Notes under the pieces: model-generated
The model's database searches: none
Seen by the model: only the letters and a program-made list of their open reading frames with translations
Told to the model about the DNA's origin: nothing
Assembly: GCF_022952855.1 (NCBI RefSeq)
Contig: NZ_JALJDX010000167.1
Coordinates: 1 to 35,385 of the forward strand
Reading direction: 5' to 3'
From: Pseudomonas sp. RGM2987
GTDB lineage: Bacteria; Pseudomonadota; Gammaproteobacteria; Pseudomonadales; Pseudomonadaceae
Length of the DNA stretch: 35,385 bases
Position numbers and translations under genes: made by a program
In this document: piece after piece, positions 23,338 through 29,955 of the stretch
How the letters are laid out: the number at the start of each line of letters is the position of its first letter
Numbering within the stretch: the first letter of the stretch is position 1

Positions 23338-24777
23338 ATGTTCGGTTTGGAGGCGCTCGATCTCGCCCGAATCCAGTTCGCGTTCACCATCTCGTTCCAC
23401 ATCCTGTTCCCGGCCATCACCATCGGCCTGGCGAGTTACCTGGCGGTGCTCGAGGGCCTGTGGCTCAAGACCCGCGATGACACTTACCGCGATCTGTACC
23501 ACTTCTGGTCGAAGATCTTCGCCGTCAACTTCGGCATGGGCGTGGTCTCCGGCTTGGTGATGGCTTATCAGTTCGGCACCAACTGGAGTCGTTTCTCGGA
23601 TTTCGCCGGCGCGGTCACCGGGCCGCTGCTGACCTATGAGGTACTCACGGCGTTCTTCCTCGAAGCCGGTTTCCTTGGCGTGATGCTGTTCGGCTGGAAT
23701 CGCGTCGGCCGCGGCCTGCACTTCTTTTCCACGGTCATGGTGGCGATCGGCACCCTGATCTCGACCTTCTGGATCCTGTCCTCCAACAGCTGGATGCAAA
23801 CCCCCCAGGGCTATGAAATCGTTGATGGCCGTGTGATACCGGTGGACTGGTTGGCCGTGGTGTTCAACCCTTCGTTCCCGTATCGCCTGTTGCACATGTC
23901 TACGGCGGCATTCGTTGCCACCGCGTTTTTCGTCGGCTCGTCGGCGGCCTGGCATTTATTGCGCGGGCGCGACAATCCGGCGATTCGCCGCATGCTGTCG
24001 ATGGCGATGTGGATGGCCTTGATCGTAGCGCCCATACAGGCGGTGATCGGCGATTTCCACGGTCTCAATACCCTCAAGCACCAACCGGCGAAAATCGCCG
24101 CCATCGAAGGTCATTGGGAAAACGTCGGGAATGAGCCGACCCCGCTGATCCTGTTCGGACTGCCGGACATGAAAGCCGAGAAGACCCGCTTCGCCGTGGA
24201 AATCCCTTACCTGGGCAGCTTGATCCTGACCCACAGCCTGGACAAGCAGGTGCCGGCCCTCAAGGAATTCCCGCCTGAGGACCGACCCAATTCGACCATC
24301 GTGTTCTGGTCGTTCCGGGTCATGGTCGGCCTGGGGTTGCTGATGATTTTCACCGGCCTGTGCAGCTTGTGGCTGCGCCGCAATGACCGGATCTTCCAAT
24401 CCCGGCCGTTCCTGCACCTGGTGCTGTGGATGGGGCCGTCCGGGCTGATCGCGATCCTGGCCGGCTGGTTCACCACCGAAATCGGCCGTCAGCCCTGGGT
24501 CGTCTATGGCCTGATGCGCACGGCCGACGCTTCGTCCGGCCACAGCTTCGCCCAGATGAGCATCACCCTGGTGCTGTTCGTCGTGGTGTATTTCGCGCTG
24601 TTCGGTGCGGGTTTGAGCTACATGATGCGCCTGGTGCGCAAGGGTCCGGTGGCCCACGAGGCCGAGCCGACCGATGGCGGCCCGGGCCAGAAACGCACCC
24701 CGGCCCGTCCGTTGTCGGCCGCCAACGAAGGCGACGACGAAGCGGACCACAACGACCGCTCGAACAAGGGGAATTGA
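23338..24777 (+). CDS. cioA: Cyanide-insensitive quinol oxidase (bd-type) subunit I
   Basis: A 479-residue, nine-helix subunit I of the bd-type terminal oxidase that oxidises ubiquinol and reduces oxygen to water at the inner membrane. Haem ligands H21 (SFHILFPA) and H186 (RLLHMST) are present, as are the proton-channel glutamates E101 and E109 (YEVLTAFFLEAGF) and the GRQPW motif (383-387). M329 is the probable third axial ligand. The periplasmic quinol-binding loop is short, as in the CIO subclass, and the C-terminus carries an acidic tail. AGAGGA six bases upstream supports the start. It is three bases from cioB; an Anr-type box lies upstream. Confidence 0.96.
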   Translation: MFGLEALDLARIQFAFTISFHILFPAITIGLASYLAVLEGLWLKTRDDTYRDLYHFWSKIFAVNFGMGVVSGLVMAYQFGTNWSRFSDFAGAVTGPLLTYEVLTAFFLEAGFLGVMLFGWNRVGRGLHFFSTVMVAIGTLISTFWILSSNSWMQTPQGYEIVDGRVIPVDWLAVVFNPSFPYRLLHMSTAAFVATAFFVGSSAAWHLLRGRDNPAIRRMLSMAMWMALIVAPIQAVIGDFHGLNTLKHQPAKIAAIEGHWENVGNEPTPLILFGLPDMKAEKTRFAVEIPYLGSLILTHSLDKQVPALKEFPPEDRPNSTIVFWSFRVMVGLGLLMIFTGLCSLWLRRNDRIFQSRPFLHLVLWMGPSGLIAILAGWFTTEIGRQPWVVYGLMRTADASSGHSFAQMSITLVLFVVVYFALFGAGLSYMMRLVRKGPVAHEAEPTDGGPGQKRTPARPLSAANEGDDEADHNDRSNKGN

Positions 24778-24780
24778 ATC

Positions 24781-25788
24781 ATGGGTATTGATCTTCCACT
24801 GATCTGGGCCGTGGTCATCATCTTCGGCATCATGATGTACGTGATCATGGACGGCTTCGACCTGGGGATCGGCATTCTCTTCCCCTTCGTCAAGGGCGAG
24901 CGCGACCGCGATGTGATGATGAACACCGTGGCGCCGGTCTGGGACGGTAACGAAACCTGGCTGGTACTGGGCGGTGCCGGCCTGTTCGGGGCGTTCCCGC
25001 TGGCCTATTCAGTAGTCCTGTCGGCGCTGTACCTGCCGCTGATCCTGATGCTCATCGGCCTGATTTTCCGTGGCGTGGCCTTCGAGTTCCGCTTCAAGGC
25101 CCGGGCCGAGAAGCGCCACCTCTGGGACAAGGCCTTCATCGGCGGTTCGCTCACGGCCACGTTCTTCCAGGGCGTGGCGCTGGGGGCGTTCATCGATGGC
25201 TTCGAGGTGGTCAATCGCCAGTACGCCGGCGGATCCCTGGACTGGTTTACGCCGTTCACCCTGTTTTGCGGTCTGGCGCTGATTGCCGCCTATGCCTTGC
25301 TCGGCTGCACCTGGCTGATCATGAAGACCGAGGGCAAGCTGCAAGAGCAGATGCACCACTTGGCACGGCCCCTGGCGTTCGTGGTGCTGGCGGTGATCGG
25401 GATTGTCAGCATCTGGACGCCGCTGGCCCACGCCGACATCGCGGCGCGCTGGTTCACCCTGCCCAACCTGTTCTGGTTCCTGCCGGTGCCGATCCTGGTG
25501 CTGGTGACCATGTACGGACTGTTCCGCGCGGTGGCCCGCAACGCCAACTACACACCGTTTATCCTGACCCTGGTGCTGATCTTCCTCGGCTACAGTGGCC
25601 TGGGCATCAGCCTGTGGCCGAACATCGTGCCGCCGTCGATCTCGATCTGGGATGCCTCGTCGCCGCCCCAGAGCCAGGGCTTCATGCTGGTGGGTACCTT
25701 GTTCATTATCCCGCTGATCCTGGTGTACACCTTCTGGAGCTACTACGTGTTCCGCGGCAAGGTGACCCATGACGACGGTTACCATTGA
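24781..25788 (+). CDS. cioB: Cyanide-insensitive quinol oxidase (bd-type) subunit II
   Basis: A 335-residue, mostly hydrophobic subunit II. Conserved segments include MDGFDLGIGILFPF near residues 23-36, NTVAPVWDGNETWLVLGGA and RGVAFEFR, all characteristic of CydB/CioB. It pairs with CioA to form the oxidase. AGGGG lies nine bases upstream of the ATG. The small DUF2474 gene follows at once, so the order is cioA-cioB-DUF2474, as in P. aeruginosa. Confidence 0.96.
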   Translation: MGIDLPLIWAVVIIFGIMMYVIMDGFDLGIGILFPFVKGERDRDVMMNTVAPVWDGNETWLVLGGAGLFGAFPLAYSVVLSALYLPLILMLIGLIFRGVAFEFRFKARAEKRHLWDKAFIGGSLTATFFQGVALGAFIDGFEVVNRQYAGGSLDWFTPFTLFCGLALIAAYALLGCTWLIMKTEGKLQEQMHHLARPLAFVVLAVIGIVSIWTPLAHADIAARWFTLPNLFWFLPVPILVLVTMYGLFRAVARNANYTPFILTLVLIFLGYSGLGISLWPNIVPPSISIWDASSPPQSQGFMLVGTLFIIPLILVYTFWSYYVFRGKVTHDDGYH

Positions 25789-25808
25789 TCGACTGCGAGG
25801 CGATGAAA

Positions 25809-25973
25809 ATGGCCAAACCTGATCTGAAAGACATCGAGGCCGCCGAACGGAAACCGCTCTGGCAGCGGCTCGGCTGGCTGGCGGCGATCTGGGCCGGCAG
25901 TGTCCTAGCGTTGTTTGTCGTCGCCAGCCTGATGCGGATGTTCATGAACGCTGCAGGCCTGACTACCCACTGA
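25809..25973 (+). CDS. Small DUF2474 membrane protein, probable CioAB accessory subunit
   Basis: A 54-residue single-pass membrane protein: a charged N-terminal part (MAKPDLKDIEAAERKPLWQRL), then one helix (about residues 22-45). DUF2474 proteins follow cioB in many pseudomonads and resemble in size and position the CydX subunit of E. coli cytochrome bd, though the sequences differ. Three in-frame starts exist (25785, 25803, 25809). GAGG at 25797-25800 is eight bases from 25809 but only two from 25803, which decides for 25809. The role in oxidase assembly or stability is inferred from position. Confidence 0.85.
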   Translation: MAKPDLKDIEAAERKPLWQRLGWLAAIWAGSVLALFVVASLMRMFMNAAGLTTH

Positions 25974-25978
25974 TTGCT

Positions 25979-26020
25979 CTGTGGGAGCAAGGCCTGTGGG
26001 AGCAAGCTTTGCTCCCACAG
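25979..26020. repeat. REP-like hairpin in a convergent junction
   Basis: CTGTGGGAGCAAGC and GCTTGCTCCCACAG-like arms (25993-26020, one base offset) form a strong hairpin; a partial copy of the left arm precedes it at 25979-25990. It looks like a contracted class A REP. It occupies nearly the whole space between DUF2474 and rlmG and may end both messages, although no T-run follows. Confidence 0.75.
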
Positions 26021-26026
26021 AACGAT

Positions 26027-27151
26027 CTATTTACGAGCTTTGAGAATCACGAATTTGGGGGTCGCGGCCACTTGCTCGACGCCGCGGAACAACCGCGCCA
26101 GCTTGCTGTGGTAGCCCAAGTGCCGGTTGCCGACGATGTACAGCGCCCCACCCACCACCAGCGCTTCGCGGGCCTGCTGGAACATCCGCCAGGCCAGGAA
26201 GTCGCCCACCACTTGTTGCTGATGGAAGGGTGGGTTGCACAGCACTACGTCCAGTGACTGCGGCGGCTGCCCGGCCAGGCCATCGCCGGCGCGGACCGTC
26301 ACTTCGCGTTCGCCCAGGGCCGCCCGCCAGTTTTCGCCGGCCGATTGCACGGCCATGTAGGACTCGTCCACCAGCGTGTAGTGGGCCTCGGGATTGTGCA
26401 GCGCACTGGCAATCGCCAGCACGCCGTTGCCGCAACCCAGGTCCGCGACTCGGGCCGGGCCCAGGTCTTTCGGCAGATGTGGCAAGAAGGCGCGGGTGCC
26501 GATGTCCAGCCCTTCGCGGCAGAACACGTTGGCATGGTTGAGCAGTTCGATCTTTGGTTCGTCCAGCCAATAGCGGGTCGGGTAGGGCGATATGGCCGGT
26601 GCGATGGCCGCTGGGGTGGCGATCAACAGCCGGGCTTTTTTCTCCGCCAGGGACGCCTGCACCGGGCCGATGTAGCGCTCCAACAGGTCTCCGGCAGCCC
26701 GGGGCAGATGTTTGATCATCGCTGCGGCAATCACCTGGGCGCCGGGCGCCAGTTGGCCTTGCAGACGGATCAGTTGCTCCTCCAGCAGGGCCAGGGTTTT
26801 CGGCACCTTGATCAAGACCCGATCAAAAGGCCCGTTCAGCGGCTCGCTCGCCGGCAGCGTGGGCACCGCATCGAAGGATCGTCCGTTGCGCACCAGGTTT
26901 TTCTCCAGCGCCTGCAAAGCCAGGAACGAATCGCTGCTGCTGAGTACTGCCACCTTGCCGGCCAGGCTGGCTGCCAGGGCGCCGAAGCCATCGTTGAGCA
27001 CCAGCACTTGGGTCTTTGGGGCGGGTTGCTGTTCTGCCAGGTATGCGAGCAGGTACTCATCGGCCGCATCGAAGGCTTGCAGCGGTTCGTTCTGCTGTTC
27101 AGGTTGGCGGATCAGGTCGAGTTGGGCGAAGGGGCTGTCAAGCAAAGGCAT
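26027..27151 (-). CDS. rlmG: 23S rRNA (guanine-1835-N2)-methyltransferase
   Basis: A 374-residue SAM-dependent methyltransferase with two related Rossmann domains: an N-terminal non-catalytic one (about 1-180) and a C-terminal catalytic one. The SAM motif is ADLGCGNGVLA (residues 236-246) and the catalytic NPPFH is at 306-310. This two-domain layout and length match RlmG/RsmC-type enzymes. The NPPFH variant and the sequence RAFLPHLPK-type region favour RlmG. The ribosome-binding site before 27151 is weak. Its 5' spacer contains a 9-base inverted repeat (27216-27258). Confidence 0.9.
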   Translation of the reverse strand: MPLLDSPFAQLDLIRQPEQQNEPLQAFDAADEYLLAYLAEQQPAPKTQVLVLNDGFGALAASLAGKVAVLSSSDSFLALQALEKNLVRNGRSFDAVPTLPASEPLNGPFDRVLIKVPKTLALLEEQLIRLQGQLAPGAQVIAAAMIKHLPRAAGDLLERYIGPVQASLAEKKARLLIATPAAIAPAISPYPTRYWLDEPKIELLNHANVFCREGLDIGTRAFLPHLPKDLGPARVADLGCGNGVLAIASALHNPEAHYTLVDESYMAVQSAGENWRAALGEREVTVRAGDGLAGQPPQSLDVVLCNPPFHQQQVVGDFLAWRMFQQAREALVVGGALYIVGNRHLGYHSKLARLFRGVEQVAATPKFVILKARK

Positions 27152-27215
27152 GGCTGGGGGCTCTGGAGATCAACGAAAGTCCCGCGGCCTGGGTGAAGGT
27201 GTCTGTGCGGGACCG

Positions 27216-27258
27216 CTTGAATGAACTGCGTCGCGCGCAAGCAGCGTCATCATTCAAG
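27216..27258. promoter_or_regulatory. 9-base inverted repeat between luxR and rlmG
   Basis: CTTGAATGA (27216-27224) and TCATTCAAG (27250-27258) are perfect reverse complements with 25 bases between them. On the minus strand this lies 65-107 bases upstream of rlmG and downstream of luxR. No T-run follows, so an intrinsic terminator is not supported; it may be an operator or an mRNA hairpin. Confidence 0.4.
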
Positions 27259-27332
27259 TGGAGCCGTAAATGGTACGTTTTTTTGCTGCACATTACTCGC
27301 AGGTTTTCCGCTCCTCATGGCTGCCGGGCCGT

Positions 27333-28046
27333 TCAGATCACATGGATCTGGGCTGCCTTGGCCACCGCTGAAATCTTGTTGCTGACATTCAGTTTTCGCA
27401 TGCAGCTGCACACATGGAAATTCACGGTCCGCTCGGAAAGACACAGAATCCTGCCCACTTCCGATGCCGTCTTGCCTTCGGCGGACCAGCGCAGCACTTC
27501 GATTTCCCGGGGTGATAAATGACATTTATGCGCGACGGTGCTGGCGTCGGATAACTTCCTGGTGGCCAGGACATGCAGCCGCTGACTGGCAAAGATGGCG
27601 TAGCCGAGATTGCCGTAATGCTCCTCTATATCGATGGCGCAATGAGTCCTTGCGAGGCTGAACAAACTGTAATGTACGCCCTGTTCATCATGGATCGCCT
27701 GGGTCCACCCGTATTTGAGTCCCTGTCGATTAAGTTCGCGCCATAACTTGGGTGTCCGGGCAAAGACACTCTCATTCCATAAGATCGGCAGTGTTGATTG
27801 ATTGCAATGTGCTATTACTGGGTCCTTCGAAGCATAACCGTTCTGTTCATAAAACCTGTCCCATCCATAAGGGTAGTTATTGAGGTTCACCTTGCCGGTG
27901 TGTTTGTCCGGGCTGCCGAGATAGGTTGCAAATGCACAGTATTCAAACCCTTGATTGTTAAAGAAATTAAGGACCAGGCGATAAGCCGTCTGCAAATCTT
28001 TTTCGCAGGATAACTTCTTCAGTTGCAAGTCCTTCCACTTGTCCAT
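27333..28046 (-). CDS. Solo LuxR-type quorum-sensing regulator
   Basis: A 237-residue regulator. The N-terminal autoinducer-binding domain keeps all six residues invariant in AHL receptors: W62, Y66, D75, P76, W90 and G113 (TraR W57, Y61, D70, P71, W85, G113), with identical spacing across the first five. The C-terminal LuxR helix-turn-helix (about residues 176-232) keeps the E181, L185 and G191 equivalents. Start 28046 is chosen over 28088 because AGGAG (reverse complement of 28053-28057) lies six bases upstream and gives the usual family length. No luxI homologue is in the window, so it is a solo receptor here. GC is low: 27 of 60 bases in 27841-27900 and 25 of 60 in 27961-28020, against 39 of 60 in 26701-26760 (rlmG). 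This suggests acquisition by transfer. Confidence 0.9.
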   Translation of the reverse strand: MDKWKDLQLKKLSCEKDLQTAYRLVLNFFNNQGFEYCAFATYLGSPDKHTGKVNLNNYPYGWDRFYEQNGYASKDPVIAHCNQSTLPILWNESVFARTPKLWRELNRQGLKYGWTQAIHDEQGVHYSLFSLARTHCAIDIEEHYGNLGYAIFASQRLHVLATRKLSDASTVAHKCHLSPREIEVLRWSAEGKTASEVGRILCLSERTVNFHVCSCMRKLNVSNKISAVAKAAQIHVI

Positions 28047-28105
28047 CGCTGTCTCCTGGGTTGATTCGTCCATGCGGATCCAATCCATGATGCGAAAATT
28101 CAGTG

Positions 28106-28119
28106 TAGGACTATTCCTA
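28106..28119. promoter_or_regulatory. Inverted repeat upstream of the luxR gene
   Basis: TAGGA-CTAT-TCCTA is a perfect 14-base inverted repeat, 60 bases before the luxR start, in the A/T-rich divergent spacer (28047-28326) shared with fpr. It does not fit the CT-N12-AG lux-box form. It may be an operator for the regulator itself. Confidence 0.35.
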
Positions 28120-28326
28120 ACTTCGGGTGGTTTTTTTTAGACTGATACAATGATGGATAAATATTTCGAAACATTAGCCGTTACACGTGTCGTGGGTTTG
28201 TATAAGTTTGGTAAAAGAATGAAGTGGTTGAGTTGTGAGTTGCTATTAAAGTGCTACTAATGGTTCCAGGTGGTGAAAATACTCGCTTTGCGGGACACTG
28301 TAGCCCTTGTCTTGTTGGAGTGGCCC

Positions 28327-29103
28327 ATGAGCGATAGCGAAGAAAAGTTCACCCGCCAGACCCTGCTCGACGTCCAGCCCCTGACCTCTCATTTGTTTAC
28401 GTTACGCACCACCCGGGATCTCGGCTTTCGGTTTCGAGCCGGCCAGTTCGCCCGGCTGGGCGTAGAAAAGGCCGATGGCAGCACGGTCTGGCGCGCCTAT
28501 TCGATGGTGTCTTCACCCTTCGACGAATTCCTCGAGTTCTTTTCCATCGTGGTCCCGCAGGGCGAGTTCACCAGTGAACTGAGTCGCCTGGAACCGGGCG
28601 ACAGCCTGCTGGTGGAGCGCCAGGCCTTCGGCTACCTGACCCTGGACCGCTTCGTCGATGGCCGTGATTTATGGTTGTTGTCCACCGGGACGGGCGTTGC
28701 GCCGTTTCTCTCGATACTCCAGGATTTCGACGTCTGGGAACGATTCGAACGGATCATCCTGGTGTACAGCGTGCGCGAGGCCTGTGAGCTGGCGTATCAG
28801 GCGCTGATCGACGGATTGGCCCAGCGCGAGTACCTGGCGGAGCACGCCCATAAGCTTCGCTTCATGGCGACGGTCACTCGCGAGGCACATCCGGGGGCGC
28901 TCAATGGGCGCATCACCCATTTGATCGAAAACGGCGAGCTGGAGCGTGCGGTCGGCATAGAGCTGACGCCGGAGCACTCACGGGTGATGCTGTGCGGCAA
29001 CCCGCAGATGATCGACGACACGCGCAAGCTGCTCAAGGCCCGGGGGCTGCAATTGAGTCTCACGCGTCGGCCGGGCCAGGTGGCGGTGGAAAACTATTGG
29101 TAG
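28327..29103 (+). CDS. fpr: Ferredoxin/flavodoxin-NADP+ reductase, E. coli-like (FprB type)
   Basis: A 258-residue FAD enzyme passing electrons between NADPH and ferredoxin or flavodoxin. The FAD motif RAYSMV (residues 57-62) and the NADP-binding segment STGTGVAPFLSIL (119-131) are clear. CGNPQMIDDTRKLL near residue 224 is the conserved nicotinamide-site loop. The C-terminus ends in Asn-Tyr-Trp, like E. coli Fpr (His-Tyr-Trp), whereas the main Pseudomonas/Azotobacter Fpr ends in a short Phe-containing extension. This is therefore probably the second, FprB-like isoenzyme. GGAG (28317-28320) is six bases before the ATG. It is divergent from the luxR gene and not from a finR-type LysR gene. Confidence 0.9.
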   Translation: MSDSEEKFTRQTLLDVQPLTSHLFTLRTTRDLGFRFRAGQFARLGVEKADGSTVWRAYSMVSSPFDEFLEFFSIVVPQGEFTSELSRLEPGDSLLVERQAFGYLTLDRFVDGRDLWLLSTGTGVAPFLSILQDFDVWERFERIILVYSVREACELAYQALIDGLAQREYLAEHAHKLRFMATVTREAHPGALNGRITHLIENGELERAVGIELTPEHSRVMLCGNPQMIDDTRKLLKARGLQLSLTRRPGQVAVENYW

Positions 29104-29129
29104 CAGGGAGCGCCGAGGTTCGCGATCCC

Positions 29130-29225
29130 CTGTGGCGAGGGAGCTTGCTCCCGCTCGATTGCGCAGCAATCGCAAAGAGCCGGGGCCGCTCCGCAGCCCA
29201 GCGGGAGCAAGCTCCCTCGCCACAG
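29130..29225. repeat. REPIN (class B) in a convergent junction
   Basis: Inverted class B cores with the inner hairpin CGATTGC-GCA-GCAATCG at 29156-29172. It lies between fpr and mscL. Confidence 0.93.
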
Positions 29226-29258
29226 ATCTGAGAGGCCGAGCTTGCTTCTGAGGCGGGC

Positions 29259-29672
29259 TCAGGGCCGCTCGTTCTGCGCCTTGAGCAGGTCACGGATCTC
29301 GCTCAGCAGCAACTCTTCCTTACTCGGAACCGGAGGGGCGCTGGGCGCCACAGCCTCTTCGCGCTTGAGGCGGTTGATGGCCTTGACACCCATGAAAATC
29401 GCGAACGCCACGATGATGAAGTCGATGGTGCTCTGGATGAATTTCCCGTAGGCCAGCACCACCGCGGGTGCATCCCCTTGGGCGGCCTTGAGGGTGATAG
29501 CGAGGTCGCTGAAATCCACTCCGCCGATCAACAGGCCGATGGGCGGCATGACCACGTCGCCCACGAAAGACGAGACGATTTTGCCAAAAGCGGCACCGAT
29601 AATGATCCCGACGGCCATGTCGACGACATTGCCTTTGACCGCGAAGGCCTTGAACTCGCTTAGCACGCCCAT
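29259..29672 (-). CDS. mscL: Large-conductance mechanosensitive channel
   Basis: A 137-residue pentameric inner-membrane channel that opens under strong membrane tension and protects against osmotic downshock. The N-terminal [26 protein letters not shown] leads into the pore-lining first helix (about 15-45). The second helix is about 75-100 and is followed by the charged bundle KREEAV...[14 protein letters not shown]. The AAGGAA ribosome-binding site (reverse complement of 29682-29687) is separated from the ATG by an AACAACAAC tract, a possible Hfq/Crc site. It is divergent from katB. Confidence 0.97.
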   Translation of the reverse strand: MGVLSEFKAFAVKGNVVDMAVGIIIGAAFGKIVSSFVGDVVMPPIGLLIGGVDFSDLAITLKAAQGDAPAVVLAYGKFIQSTIDFIIVAFAIFMGVKAINRLKREEAVAPSAPPVPSKEELLLSEIRDLLKAQNERP

Positions 29673-29674
29673 GA

Positions 29675-29683
29675 GTTGTTGTT
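29675..29683 (-). promoter_or_regulatory. Hfq/Crc-type A-rich motif in the mscL ribosome-binding region
   Basis: On the mscL strand AACAACAAC fits AAnAAnAAn and fills the gap between the ribosome-binding site and the ATG. Binding there would hinder translation initiation. The role is predicted from motif and place only. Confidence 0.4.
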
Positions 29684-29853
29684 CCTTGTGACAGTTGAGT
29701 TTGAGTGGCAGTGTAATTCAGCCAAACGCGTCCCGCTTGAAACGCCTGCTTACAAAGCTTCAGTTATCGACCCGATGCCTGCTGAAAAGTTTACAAAGTG
29801 CCATCAATCGCGCGTGATACTGGGTCTAGCGTTAATTCCCCACAACGTTTTTT

Positions 29854-29908
29854 CTATCGGAGCGGTACGGCATTTCTATTTAGGTTTTGGATTTTCGAGC
29901 ACTAGCCT
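29854..29908 (+). promoter_or_regulatory. Possible OxyR site and promoter of katB
   Basis: CTAT occurs at 29854 and again exactly 22 bases later at 29876, the period of half-sites in the OxyR pattern ATAG-N7-CTAT-N7-ATAG-N7-CTAT. The two ATAG positions are poorly kept (CAAC, GTAC). The second CTAT abuts a weak promoter, TTAGGT (29880-29885), 17 bases, TAGCCT (29903-29908), where OxyR normally sits. OxyR control of katB is known in P. aeruginosa. Confidence 0.35.
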
Positions 29909-29914
29909 CTGGAA

Positions 29915-29932
29915 GGCGCACACGGATGCGCC
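29915..29932 (+). other. Small hairpin in the katB leader
   Basis: GGCGCA and TGCGCC form a perfect six-base stem with a six-base loop. It is 11 bases before the katB ribosome-binding site GAGGA (29944-29948) and would be in the 5' untranslated part if the predicted promoter is right. Confidence 0.4.
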
Positions 29933-29955
29933 CTACAACATCAGAGGAAATGTCT

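Noticed and set aside
25993..26020. Classical Rho-independent terminator after DUF2474
   Set aside because: The hairpin is strong but there is no T-run on either strand, so it is listed as a REP-like element.
28089..28326. A canonical lux box (CT-N12-AG) in the luxR-fpr spacer
   Set aside because: No convincing symmetric match was found; only the TAGGA-CTAT-TCCTA repeat stands out.
29887..29955. N-terminal extension of katB from 29887
   Set aside because: It has no ribosome-binding site and would place 23 residues before a complete signal peptide.
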